NCBI GenBank assembly: GCA_003254925.1
Contig: QANZ01043758.1
Coordinates: 3,934 to 67,933 of the forward strand
Direction: 5' to 3'
DNA: 64,000 bases
Source of the DNA: Chamaecrista fasciculata
Taxonomy: Eukaryota > Streptophyta > Magnoliopsida > Fabales > Fabaceae
Of the stretch, positions 20,530 through 31,607 are shown piece after piece (position 1 is the stretch's first letter; each line of letters begins with the position of its first letter). The translations under genes were made by a program, and so were the position numbers. Under the pieces are notes generated by a model. It saw only the letters and a program-made list of their open reading frames with translations, made no database searches and was not told where the DNA came from.

Positions 20530-20888
20530 TCACCTCTCTAGCAAAAATAAATTAAAGAAAAAATTAAGAAAGAAAAGGAACTTAAATATATGAGCTTTAT
20601 CAAATCTTTTAAGCAAGTTTATTTCGCAATAGTGCATTTTAGTTTTAGATTTTCCTTTTTCTTGTCCTTCTTCATAATTCAAGATATTTAAGATGTGGAT
20701 AATTACAAAATCTTCTTTGAATATAGTCAATTTTTTTTACTTTTTTTATTTTTATATAATTTTTTAATTTTATTTTAAATACACATTTTGAAGATAGAAA
20801 GAAAACTTTTTTTGCCAAAAAATTATTTTAAGAATTATATTGTAACTCTAGTAGTCACTCCAGCCAAAGTAATGACAAAACATCAAGA
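20530..20888 (-). other. Promoter remnant of the broken RING copy
   Basis: Inverted, it matches 6370-6480 and 14090-14420, the promoters of the RING-less genes. The open frame at 20530-20730 is a by-product of this homology. The match continues at 25433 after the composite insertion. Confidence 0.65.
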
Positions 20889-21628
20889 TCTTGATTATTT
20901 TGAATGGAGCATTAATGATGAGCATTAATGGAGCATTAAGACATGAATCATATCTAATTTTTCTTATCTAGAATTGCCGATATATGCGAGTATATGACCA
21001 TTTCATCTCAAAATAGCTCAAAGGGTCAATAAATGCTTTATTTATTTATTTTGAATGGAGCATTAATGATGAGAATTTATTTATTACTTATTATTAGGTT
21101 GTGGGAGATAGAACTACTCTTGCTAAGGATAGTTGGTGGATGCCTAGTTATAGTAGAAGCTTAAAGGTAATGAAACCAGAGTGTCTGGAATATAAGGGAT
21201 CAATAATATGTCTATTATATTATAGGAATTGTGCTATATGCTAAGCTAGCCAATAGCAATGATACTGGTTGAGTGACTTGAGTCTTTTTATAAAATGAAG
21301 GTATTGCACCTAAACTTTATAATTGATTTAATAAAGTACCTAGAAGCATGAGTTTGAAGGCTTTATAAGTCTTTATATACTAACATTTGGTTGGTGATAC
21401 TGTGATAGTACTTCTTGATATTTGCTCTACTCAACATTATTTCTGATATGAATAAAACTACTAGCACATTTCTACTTGATTCTTGTTTTTTTGTTTCCCT
21501 TTTAACTCATTTCTCACATGCCTTCCACCCCTCTGCTTTTCAAAATTATATGAAATTCCTCTCTCTATATGCGCCATTACTTCACACACCAATGATCACA
21601 TTAAATTCAAGTCATATAATAGAATTAT

Positions 21629-23039
21629 GGGTAAATTGCAATATGGTACCCTGTGGTTAGGGGCGGTTCCCCTTTGGTACCCTGAAAGAAAAATTTTTGC
21701 ATTGTGGTACCCCGTGGTTTGCTCCGTTAGCGATTTGGTACCCTGAGGTTTTTTTCTGTTAGGATTTAACGGCAAATGTTAGTTAAAATGTCAAAAATCT
21801 CCCAAAAAGTCTTCTCTTATGCGTTTAAGTCCTTTCCCTTTACTAAAAGGGATCAAAACATAAAGAATTAATTATAAAAGGGTCTTTAGAATTCTAATAT
21901 TATAGATTTTTCTCCTTTTCATAAGATTTCTTTTGAATAGGTCCTGATTTAATCACACTTTAATACCAAAAGTTTATGATCTTTATCAAAATAGTCCTTA
22001 GAACCTAAAAAACAAATGAGCATCTATGATTTATCAAAAAATTCCTATATTCAACTACAATTTTCATTCAAGTACACTACAAACAAATCAAAACCCCCAA
22101 ATTTTTTCAAAATCAAACCCAAAAAAAAAAACATTTCATCTCTTCTTCAAATTGGTCCCTAAAACCTTGAACTTTTGAATAGGTCCTGATTTAATTACAA
22201 ACAAATCAAAACCCCTAAATTTTCCCAAAATCAAGTCCTATTTTTATCTCTCAAATTATGATATTATGATATTTTTATTTGTATTTTTTTTATGGTTTTT
22301 ATGAGATAAAAGGGACAACCTAATAATCTCAAGTATTTATTAAATGGATTACAGTCTATAAAATATTTGAGTCATGAACCCCATAATATTTTATAAATTA
22401 TAAAATAATTGTCTTAACCTAAATTAATTAGGCTTAAACAAAAAAATGTAATCTCCTAACCAAAATAATTAACAAAAGAATGGGAGAAAACAAGCCACAT
22501 CAATATAATAATATATAATAATATTATATATATACATATATATATACACGGCCAAAACACGCACGCAGCACAGTGACCCTCCATCCTCGCGAAACACGTT
22601 CAGCGAAGGGGAAGAGCATTCAAGAAAGTTTTCGCTAAAATTACAGATTGACCCCCCACAAGTTTCCAAAATTTTAACATAGGTCCTTGGACATGTCATA
22701 TATAGGGACCAAAATGACAAAAAATAAAGTTTTCTGGGGTCAAAAGCTAATTTTACAAAAATCTATAATATTAGAATTCTAAAGACCCTTTTATAATTAA
22801 TTCTTTATGTTTTGATCCCTTTTAGTAAAGGGAAAGGACTTAAACGCATAAGAGAAGACTTTTTGGGAGATTTTTGACATTTTAACTAACATTTGCCGTT
22901 AAATCCTAACAGAAAAAAACCTCAGGGTACCAAATCGCTAACGGAGCAAACCACGGGGTACCACAATGCAAAAATTTTTCTTTCAGGGTACCAAAGGGGA
23001 ACCGCCCCTAACCACAGGGTACCAAATTGCAATTTACCC
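21629..23039. mobile_element. Non-autonomous Mutator-like element with 283-bp TIRs
   Basis: The terminal inverted repeats (21629-21911 and 22757-23039) begin GGGTAAATTGCAA and look almost identical through their full length; I saw one clear difference, A or T in the first 20 bp. A perfect 9-bp duplication TAGAATTAT (21620-21628 and 23040-23048) is diagnostic of Mutator-like elements. The interior of about 845 bp is A/T-rich, with a short G/C-rich part (22548-22620), and encodes no transposase. Confidence 0.9.
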
Positions 23040-24206
23040 TAGAATTATTGAGGGAATCTGTATACAAAATACATAGGCATACTCATGCATGGTGTGGTTG
23101 GTAAGTAGATGCAGTTTTTGAGTTTTAACCATATGGTCATGCTTTGAGGTAAGCTTGTTTTGACTCCTTGCTTTTAGTCTTATCTTTTCTTTTTCTTCCT
23201 TCATACTACTTTGTTTTACTTACTGTCCATTAATTGAATTCTTACTATTTGAGTTTTAATGGAAAGTTGGAATCTGGCATCTTCAACACTTGACAGTTTA
23301 TTCTCCAGTAAGTTAGGTATTTCTTTCATTTCTTCTACATTGTTGAATTTCTTGTTGGCTTAAAGAAAATATGGCTTGTCATTAGCTACATATAGCCTCA
23401 AATAACAAATTAGAAGTGTAGGTGCATTAACTTGGATAGATTATATTTCACATTGGCAGTGCTTCTAGCTATCATGAGGGAAAACAGAATGGTGAATCCT
23501 CCATTCTTATGTTCTGCACCTATCAAGGCTAGTATAGCATATAGTCCTCTGTTTTCTTTTTAAATTTTTAAATTTGATGAATAAGGCTTGAAAGGTTTGA
23601 GATATGAACTTGATGATCTCTTTTTATTTTTCCGTCTCTGTATGCAAATTTCTCGAGTCAAGGGTACAAAAATACAGGATCAGGTTTCTTGAAGCTTCAG
23701 CTGATTAATCAGAGATCAGACTTTTCTTTTGCTTTGTTTACTGGTGGTTTATCAAATGTATGGTTCAGAGTTATTCCCTTCAATTTTCCTCCAGCATATT
23801 CTGAGTCCTTGAAACCTCCATAAGCAAGCATATTTCACAATCAGTTTTCCTACATTTTCTTTTCCTCTTGTTTTTTGGAGAATACAATATCGACCACTAT
23901 CCACATATTGACTTGCCAAGTTACACAAGGTTTGTGGTAGAACATGACATTGAGAGTTAACAATTTACTGTGTATATTGGGCTAGTGTCTCTGTCTCCAT
24001 ACAAGTTGTTATCGTTCATCCTTTTCTGTTGGAGCCTCCAAACTTAGAACAGATTTCAGAACTATTGCTGATATTATGGCTAAATCATAATCTTTGCTTG
24101 ACAAATCCAAACCAAAAAATCAAATAAGTATTTGCATCTCAGATTTTTACTATGCACTTGAAATATTGTTTCCATTCTGAATCTCTTATCTTTCTTCTAT
24201 CAACAG

Positions 24207-24299
24207 CCAAAGCTAATTGTCGTGTCTAATAAAGTAGCATTTGCAAATCCCAATGCACCAGTATATCCACGATTAGAACTTGGGAAAACATGGAATGGG
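24207..24299 (+). pseudogene. Captured exon of a purple acid phosphatase gene
   Basis: Between an AG acceptor (CAACAG) and a GT donor (GTAAGT) a 93-bp exon of 31 codons reads PKLIVVSNKVAFANPNAPVY and on to PRLELGKTWNG. This matches the segment before the TVTWTSGY stretch in plant purple acid phosphatases of the PAP1/PAP24/PAP27 group (F.NP.AP.YPRL..GK.WN). No neighbouring exon of the family follows, so it is a captured piece. Splice sites are intact, so it could be exonised. Confidence 0.7.
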
Positions 24300-24580
24300 G
24301 TAAGTTTTAACACTTCATTTATATTATTTTATACTCTTGTGTACTGCCCATTTTTTTGTCTGATTTCAAATGAATATTGGCGGTGTATAATTCTTCTTCT
24401 TTTTTAATTAATAAGGCTATTTTGCAAAACTAATGTTTGCTTACTTAATAGGATTAAGAATTTCTGATTGTTGATTAGGAATTATTTACATCTCTACCTG
24501 TTTACATCTCTAATGTTTGCAAAACTTTTTGTGTTATGCTTTAATATCTGCTCTGTTTTGATTTCTTTATTCTTTGGCAG

Positions 24581-24675
24581 TTGCGTACAAAATTCATGTC
24601 TATCCTCGAGGCACTGGAGGAATACACTGATGTTGAGCTCTGGGAAGTTTTAGAAAGGGTGAATCTAGGAAATGT
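24581..24675 (+). pseudogene. Captured exon fragment resembling an ABCC transporter
   Basis: After an AG acceptor (TTTGGCAG) the frame reads LRTKF...LEALEEYTDVELWEVLERVN, close to the stretch between Walker A and the signature motif in the second nucleotide-binding domain of ABCC (MRP) transporters, where L(D)P..EYTD.E.WE.L...L is usual. The usual NLDP is replaced. It comes from a different gene than the preceding PAP exon. Confidence 0.5.
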
Positions 24676-24837
24676 AAATATTGACCATTATAGGATGAGA
24701 AGATGTATGATGTTGAGGACGTGGATGTAGACTTATCTAGTGAGAAGATTTATGAAATTTAATTTGATTAAACAATTTATAAATTTTGTAAATACATATT
24801 AATATATGATTGATGTTATAATTTATATGTTGTAGAT

Positions 24838-25170
24838 ATTTTGAAACAGTTTATAAGTGTTGACTAAAATCGAATTTGAAACAGTTTATACATGATGCCA
24901 AAAATGGATATTGCAACGGTTTATAAATGTCACATTAAATTGATTGCAACATTCATAAGTGTTGCCTAAAATTGAATTTGAAACAATTTATACATGTTGC
25001 CAAAAATGTGTATTGCAACAATTTATAAATGTCACCTTAAATTATTTGCAACGAATTATACGTGTTTAAAATAAATTTGAAACAATTTATGCATGTTGCT
25101 AAAAATTGGTATTGCAACAGTTTATAAATGTCACCTTAAATTGATTTGCAACAGTTCACTAGCGTTGCAT
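24838..25170. repeat. Subterminal tandem repeat, about 100-bp unit
   Basis: Units starting TTTGAAACARTTTATACATG recur at about 24876, 24978 and 25076, each followed by TTGCAAC-TTTATAAATGTCA. They lie at the right end of the composite insertion and have the look of transposase-binding repeats. Confidence 0.65.
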
Positions 25171-25432
25171 AAGCAATGTTTAGTGTTGCAGTTGCTAGAT
25201 TGCAACGGTTTATAAGTGTCAGCTTAAATTGCTGCAACAGTAGAAATGTTGCAGATGAAATATAAAGTGTTGATTATACCAGTATTTCCTTTCTTCTAAA
25301 AATGTTGTCTTTTCCTAAGGCAACATGAGCAAATGCAACTCCCGGAAAATGTTACAGAAACTAATAGGCAACAGTTTTTTAGCATTTGGTAACAGTTTTC
25401 AAATGTTGCAGAAAGCAAAAAATACTGTAGGG

Positions 25433-26188
25433 AGAATTCAACAAACTTATTTGATAATTTGTATTTTTAAAAGAAAAAGATAAGATATCATTTCTAAAGT
25501 TTTAAAAAACAAGAACAATACAAGCGTTTAAAGATATGTGGGTCATAATATATGATGAGAATTTAGAACTATTGTTTAAAAATATTTTTAACGGCATTTT
25601 ATATGTATTATTTGAGCACATAATAAATGAGATTTATGGCTAGTTGAGATCGTCAATAAAAGAGGTTAAATCACACTCGAAAATGAGTTTGAGACTAACT
25701 AAGCAAAAAAATAACTTGTTGGTAGCTCTAAACTCATTGTATTTGGACTTAAAACAAAATAGATATAACTAACTTTACTTGTTTGATCGTAAAACGAACA
25801 AGTGAGCGGGTCATATTCAAATGTACTTTCAATTTTTTTTTTCGGTGAAAAAATGTACTTTCAAATTTGTTATAACTGAATTCATGAAACACATTCTTTT
25901 AAAAGTTAATATAAGAATTAATTTAAAATATTCTTCCTCAATAGATGATAATGTTACTATAGCAGCAATACTTCTCATAAAATAATTATCCATTAGAAAA
26001 GAATAAAAGAATTGTGTACGTATACGTAAGGTAGGTAGTCAACATCAAACTAAAAACTCTAATTGAAGAATCAAGATCCTCTAAAATTATTTTCTCTGTA
26101 ATTCTCATATAAGAGCCTAAAATAATATATTAAAGAATAGTTATAAATTCTTTAATATGCTTAAAGTGTTGATACATATATATTGTAG
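25433..26188. other. Spacer downstream of the 26189 RING gene
   Basis: The first 100 bp continue the inverted promoter homology to 14000-14100. The rest is A/T-rich with no recognisable feature. Confidence 0.55.
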
Positions 26189-26818
26189 TCATGTTATTAG
26201 AGAGACTATTGTATCTTTCAAGCTAAAACGACATAGGGGACATGTAATTTTCCTGAAGTTTAACCAAGAATTAATACATGACTCATGGAACTCATGGTTG
26301 CAACTTAGAAACGGCTGAACTAATTCTCCATTCTTGAAGTCTTCTTGGCAAATGACGCATTGTGTTGGTTCTGTCGACGACAAAAACGACGTTGTCGTTT
26401 TATCATCACTGTTAACTCCAAAAGGCTTCAAAGGCGGCATGAGCAAAATACTAAGCATAGCAAGCTTCGACCCTGAAAGAGACTTGAATGCATCATTATT
26501 TGATGGCTCAATAATAGGCTCCATCTCGATATAACGACGTGTCGTTTGATCAAGAATCTCATCAACATAATTATTTGATGTATTATTATTATTATTTCTA
26601 CGACGAAGGATGTAAAGAGAAAATATGGCAAATGAAATTGTTAACTGTGCAACACCGGACAAAGTTATCCAAAGTCTTGAAGCAGCAATTTCCAAATCTT
26701 TGTGAGGTCTCTTATAATTATATGTAATCTCTACAATAATTGCCACAACTGATATCACATAACTGCAGGCAGTCATTAATATAAGAAAAAATTTAATGAA
26801 TCTCGCGCTCAACTCCAT
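26189..26818 (-). CDS. RING-H2 finger membrane protein, ATL-like E3 ubiquitin ligase (209 aa)
   Basis: This intact intronless gene encodes a probable membrane E3 ligase and is the nearest full-length relative of the two RING-less genes. It begins MELSARFIKF, has two hydrophobic segments (about residues 9-33 and 47-71) followed by RRR and an Asn-rich stretch, then the motif LLMPPLKPF (about 124-132) and a RING-H2 with ligands C154, C157, C173, H175, H178, C181, C193 and C196, all present. Its promoter, with the TATA box at 26963, is shared with the genes at 6798 and 14710. The frame on the opposite strand is a shadow. The target is unknown; E2 binding is inferred from the RING. Confidence 0.87.
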   Translation of the reverse strand: MELSARFIKFFLILMTACSYVISVVAIIVEITYNYKRPHKDLEIAASRLWITLSGVAQLTISFAIFSLYILRRRNNNNNTSNNYVDEILDQTTRRYIEMEPIIEPSNNDAFKSLSGSKLAMLSILLMPPLKPFGVNSDDKTTTSFLSSTEPTQCVICQEDFKNGELVQPFLSCNHEFHESCINSWLNFRKITCPLCRFSLKDTIVSLIT

Positions 26819-26962
26819 TATATATTACTGAGCGAATTTTCTCTTTTATTTCACTAGTAATATATTTAAGCTTCACGCCTTCACGTACAAAAATGTTATG
26901 TTTCAAAAGCTTAGAAGAAAAAGCAGATGATGGATGTGGAGAAATAAACAAGGTGAAGCCTT

Positions 26963-26971
26963 GTATATATA
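26963..26971 (-). promoter_or_regulatory. TATA box of the 26189-26818 RING gene
   Basis: The minus strand reads TATATATAC about 147 bp upstream of the ATG, in a promoter segment shared with the two RING-less paralogs. Confidence 0.5.
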
Positions 26972-26999
26972 GTAGAGTTTGAATGAATCTCAGTTTGAT

Positions 27000-29225
27000 A
27001 AGGAAAAAGTAGATTTTGCGTGTTTTTATATATATATAAAAGATTGTGTGTATTTATAATATTTACTTATTTGATATCTTTCAAATACATGAGCTTTATC
27101 AATTTTTATAAAGTTAAAGACGTGGATAATTACTAGAATCTGTTTGATTCTATTTTTATTATTGCGATTTTGAAAATAATATTTAAATTTTGAGATTTAA
27201 AAACATATTTTGAAAGATAGAAAGAAAAGAAAATAGGTTTGACCAAAAAAACTTAAAATATTTTTTAAATAAAAATAAATTAAATATTTTGAAAAAAAAT
27301 ATTAATTAAATTTTATTTCCTCCGATTTTAAATATCTGCTTTTCTGGAGAACTTTTTTTATTCTAAAATATCTAATGTTTTACAAATTCAATATAACATT
27401 AATTATTTGTTTATCATTTTATCCCTATTAAAATTCTCAATTTGGTTCATCACAAAATATTTTTGTTATCAAAATTAGTCCATCCATCTAATTTTTAACA
27501 AAGTTGGTGAGATGACATTGACATTATTAAGTGATGACACAAAGTTAAAGTTAGTCCTTCCATTATCATTTAACTTGACACATCATCATTAGTGTTACAT
27601 CACTAACTTTGTTAAAAATTAGTTGGAGGGGCTAACTTTGATAACAGAAACATTTATGAAGAATTAAACTAAGAAAAATTTAAGAAAGACTAAATTGCAA
27701 AAAAGATAATACTTGACGGGCCAAAATAAGGTTTTAGTCGTTCTTTTTTTTTTTCCAAAGGTTTTAGTCGTTCAACAAATATAGTATTCTATTTGAGAAT
27801 TTTTGAAATTTGAAGTTAATTTTTTTAAATTTAATTTTAAATTAAAAAGATTTTAGCAAAAAAATTAAAAAGTTTAAAATTGGCGAATTACCCGAATTGT
27901 ACGGACACAAATCTTAATTCATTGATTTTATTCTGTTTTTAAAATTAGTTTAAAGTTGAATAATTTCGTCAAAATCTAATCTATCTATTTAATATATATC
28001 CTAAATTAAATCCCAAAAAACTCGTTCTTCGATATATTTCCAGTTCACCCTTTTCAAGGGGCTCACAAGTCACAACCTCACACAACTTTAGAGTAGGTGA
28101 CCAGTAACCACTTTAATTTTTAGGCCCAAAAAGATAAGTAACCACTTAATTTATAGATTTAAAATTAAATGAATAAATCTACGAAAATGAAATTTTTTTT
28201 AGAGAAGAATAAAATCTAAAACAAAATAAAATAAACATTAAAATTGAAAGATTTAGTTAATCTTATGGTTAGTATTAACTTTTTAATTAAGTCATTATAA
28301 TTTTAATTTTTATAATTTTAGTTTCATTATAATTTAAATAATAATAAAATTTCGTCTATCATTATAAGTTTATAACTATCTAATATCTAGTAAGTATTAT
28401 ATATTGAACTAAATTTGATTTGTAAAAGAGATGTAGTTTTTTTTTTTTGAAAAAGAAAACAGTATAGACATTTGCATTATGCCATTAACTTTAATTTTTC
28501 AGAATATATAACTTTTATGAAAAAATTATAAAATTTTACGTTAACTTTAATTTAAGTTAAAGAAGATCTATTTTTTTAAAAGTATAATATTTTAAAATTT
28601 TGTTATTAAAATACTTATTAAATATTAGATAAGTTAACTCATTTATGTTTATCAAGATAATTTTTAAGAAATAAAATTTTATTATTATTCAATGATAACA
28701 TTTTGATAAAAATTATTAAACAAATTATCAAGATATTATTATTCAATGTCCTCATTTATCAAGATAAATAAGAAATTAAACAAATTAATGAGATGAACTA
28801 ACGGACCACCATTCTATAAATAAAGTCGGTGCAATCAATTTGGTTGTTTTTCAAAAAACCAAAAATTAAAATGTTTATTTGGTTGAATAGAAAGTACACA
28901 GATTAATATTTTATTATAATTAAATTATTCCTTAATCAAAATCAATAATAAAAATTGATGAGGTAATAGAATAAAAATAAAGCCCAAATAATACGTTTAG
29001 TCGTTTAGTAATAAAAACTAAAAATACCCTTATAAAAAAAACCTTTAAACTATTTCATTTTATTTTGAAAAAAAATTCATATTTAATCCTAAATTTAAAT
29101 CGAGTTAGCAAATTAATTAATAAATAACGTAAACATATTTTTTTTTAATTTTTAAATTTAATTTTTTTTTAGTTTCTTTTTCCTGATTATATTTTTTTAG
29201 TTGTTAAATTTGATTTATAAACTTA
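27000..29225. other. A/T-rich intergenic DNA with a MITE
   Basis: The first 250 bp continue the RING promoter homology. A MITE lies at 27412-27733. The rest is A/T-rich with many stops in all frames and no gene that I can support. Confidence 0.55.
27412..27733. mobile_element. MITE with long imperfect inverted repeats
   Basis: Both arms contain TAATTTTTAACAAAGTT and TTGTTATCAAA in mirror order (27470-27510 and 27600-27650), and the outer ends continue imperfectly to about 27412 and 27733. No coding capacity. Confidence 0.55.
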
Positions 29226-29636
29226 AGGCCAAAGTTTAAATTTGGTCCCATATCTTTTGTTTAGTTCCCAAAATGGTTTCATATCTTTTTTTGTTGCACT
29301 TTTAGTCCTATATCTTTGTGTCAGGTCCCAATTTGATCCCATGTCTTTTTTTGTTGCAGATTTGGTCCTATATTTTTGTGTTAGTTGTAGAATTGATCGT
29401 ATATCTTTGGGTCAAGTGCAGAAGTGGTCTTATATCTTTGCAAAAGTGTTAGTTGATCTTTTTACAAATATATGAGGCCAATTTTGCAACAAGACCAAAA
29501 GATATAGGACCAAAAATGATATGAGATCAAATTGAGATCTTTTGCAAAGATATGAGATCAAAAGTGCAACAAAAAAAGATAAAGACCAAATTGGGAGCTG
29601 AGCAAAAGATATAAGACCAAATTTGCACTTTGACCT
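29226..29636. mobile_element. TIR MITE of the 'AGGCCAAAGT' type with internal repeats
   Basis: Ends AGGCCAAAGTTTAAATTTGG and, inverted, AGGTCAAAGTGCAAATTTGG enclose repeated 'TGGTCCTATATCTTT' units in both orientations. The flanks ACTTA/ACTTA suggest a short target duplication. It is related in style to the 46114 and 63217 elements. Confidence 0.6.
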
Positions 29637-29699
29637 ACACTTAATCATTGATGATGGTAATTTTTTTAAAATTAAATTATATATTTTTTTATTAATTAA

Positions 29700-30368
29700 A
29701 TATAAAATTATGGATAAAAAGAAATAAAAGATCTGTTTTAGTTTTGGGGTCCTAGAAATTAAGTGTGGCACAAACATCCAAAAGAGAAGGAATTCACATG
29801 ATGCAAGAACAAACCGAGGTGGCTCGCATCTCAAAAATACATTACTATACAATACACACACCGCTGTATGCTGTTTTTGCTTTCTTTGTATTATTATTAT
29901 TTCACAAATTTGACTCTTTTTTAGTATTTATTAATTTCACACTCTTCTTTTTCAAACCGCGTCTTTCTCTTCCATATATCTAGCCATAGCCTTCTTCCTC
30001 TCTCAAATCTCAATCTATCTTCTCTCTTTCCATCTATATACACACACTCACTCACTCCTTTTACTTCCATTCCATTCCATTCTTTTTCGGATTCCTTCAT
30101 ATCATTTTGTAGTGATATTAAGTACCAGATTTCCCGAATCGAAGGGCTTTTAGTTACTTTCATGTTTCAACAATTTTACTGTGTAAGATAGAGATAGAGA
30201 AAGGAATTGAATTGATTTGAACCATTCAACAATTCTATTCCCCTTTTCTTTTTTCCATCTTCAATTTCCCTCACAAATCCATTCACTAGATTCATAATTT
30301 CTTCCTCCATTATTGTGTGCTCAGATTCTTCTTTTTCTTGGTTTTCTGAGTGATTTTCTGTGTCAAAA
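29700..30368 (+). promoter_or_regulatory. Promoter and CT-rich leader of GAE
   Basis: A TATA-like CTATATAC lies near 30032, followed by CT-rich leader sequence (CACTCACTCACTCC and CCATTCCATTCCATTC). This is typical of a plant 5' untranslated region. The start of transcription is not determinable here. Confidence 0.4.
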
Positions 30369-31607
30369 ATGGTGGATAAACCCGGTGGTGTTCATCGCGC
30401 TCGCTATCATTTCTCCTTCTCGAAGCTTCTCTTCTGGTCTCTCGTTTTTTTAGGTTTGATTGTCTTCTTCTTCTTCAGATCTCCGCCCGCCACTTCGCCG
30501 TCGCGCCGATCCCTTCGCGGCGGCACCGACTGGGAGAACTCCGTCCGTCAATCGGCGACACCGCGCTCCTCATCGAAGGGTCGTAGGGTTCTGGTCACCG
30601 GCGCCGCCGGCTTCGTCGGCACACACGTGTCCATTTCTCTGAAGCGACGCGGAGATGGCGTCGTCGGTATCGATAATTACAACAAGTACTACGATCCCTC
30701 TCTCAAGCACGCTCGTACCGATCTTCTCAGACGCGAAGGGGTATTCATTGTTGAAGGAGACATAAATGACGCTGGATTGTTGCGAGAGCTTTTCAGATTG
30801 GTGAAATTCACGCACGTGATGCATCTCGCCGCGCAAGCTGGAGTGAGGTATGCTATGAAGAACCCTGCCTCCTATGTACACAGTAACATTGCTGGTTTAG
30901 TCAATGTTTTCGAGGTTTGCAAATCTGCGAATCCTCAGCCTGCGATTGTGTGGGCGTCGTCTAGTTCTGTTTATGGGCTCAATTCTAAGGTACCTTTTTC
31001 GGAGAAAGATCGAACGGATCAACCCGCGAGCTTGTATGCTGCTACCAAGAAAGCTGGAGAAGAAATTGCTCACACTTATAATCATATTTATGGCCTTTCT
31101 ATTACTGGGTTGAGATTCTTCACAGTCTATGGTCCATGGGGTCGACCCGATATGGCTTATTTCTTCTTCACTAAGGATATATTGAAGGGGAAGCAGATTC
31201 CTATATTTGAAGGGCCTAATCATAGTTCTGTAGCGAGGGATTTTACCTACATTGATGATATTGTGAAGGGTTGCTTAGGAGCATTAGACACGGCTGGGAA
31301 GAGTACTGGGAGTGGTGGGAAGAAGAAAGGGCCTGCTCAATTGAGGGTTTTCAATTTGGGGAATACTTCACCAGTTCCAGTTTCGAAGCTTGTGAGCATT
31401 CTTGAGAAGTTACTGAAAGTGAAAGCTAAGAAGAAAATCTTGCCAATGCCTAGTAATGGGGATGTGCTATTCACTCATGCCAACATAAGCTTGGCCACAA
31501 GGGAGCTTGGATACAAGCCCACCACAGATTTGCAAACAGGTTTGAAGAAATTTGTGAATTGGTATATGGAGTACTATTCTACATCCGGAATGAAGAGTGC
31601 TTGGTAA
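30369..31607 (+). CDS. GAE: UDP-glucuronate 4-epimerase, type II membrane protein (412 aa)
   Basis: The enzyme interconverts UDP-glucuronate and UDP-galacturonate in the Golgi, supplying the sugar for pectin. A short cytosolic N-terminus is followed by one membrane segment (about residues 18-37), a Ser/Pro/Arg-rich stem, and a short-chain dehydrogenase-type catalytic domain. The NAD-binding glycines are at TGAAGFVG (77-84), ASSSS (196-200) holds the catalytic serine region, and Y223-x3-K227 (YAATK) is the catalytic pair. RDFTYIDDIV (290-299) is family-typical. The gene is intronless, as in Arabidopsis GAE genes, but at the short end of the family length. The ATG at 30369 is chosen; an upstream GTG in frame is not a plant start. 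Confidence 0.95.
   Translation: MVDKPGGVHRARYHFSFSKLLFWSLVFLGLIVFFFFRSPPATSPSRRSLRGGTDWENSVRQSATPRSSSKGRRVLVTGAAGFVGTHVSISLKRRGDGVVGIDNYNKYYDPSLKHARTDLLRREGVFIVEGDINDAGLLRELFRLVKFTHVMHLAAQAGVRYAMKNPASYVHSNIAGLVNVFEVCKSANPQPAIVWASSSSVYGLNSKVPFSEKDRTDQPASLYAATKKAGEEIAHTYNHIYGLSITGLRFFTVYGPWGRPDMAYFFFTKDILKGKQIPIFEGPNHSSVARDFTYIDDIVKGCLGALDTAGKSTGSGGKKKGPAQLRVFNLGNTSPVPVSKLVSILEKLLKVKAKKKILPMPSNGDVLFTHANISLATRELGYKPTTDLQTGLKKFVNWYMEYYSTSGMKSAW

Larger units (their letters stand above)
20889..25432. mobile_element. Composite 4.5-kb insertion with captured exons and a nested element
   Basis: The promoter match to 14090-14160 is broken at CATCAAGA (20888) and resumes at AGAATTCAACAAAC (25433), so everything between is inserted, with a possible 3-bp AGA duplication. 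The right end GCAAAAAATACTGTAGGG resembles a decayed inverted CACTACAGTATTTTTTGC-type end, and is preceded by about 600 bp of CAAC-A-TTTATAAATGTTGC repeats, as in CACTA subterminal regions. The left end is not recognisable. Contents: a nested Mutator-like element (21629-23039), a purple acid phosphatase exon and an ABCC-like exon. Most of 23049-24200 is intron-like, T-rich DNA with no further exon recognised. Confidence 0.55.

Noticed and set aside
30360..30368. GTG-initiated extension of GAE
   Set aside because: GTG is not a normal plant start. The ATG at 30369 gives the expected N-terminus.
30460..31223. Several overlapping frames inside GAE on both strands
   Set aside because: They are shadows caused by the G/C-rich coding frame of the epimerase.
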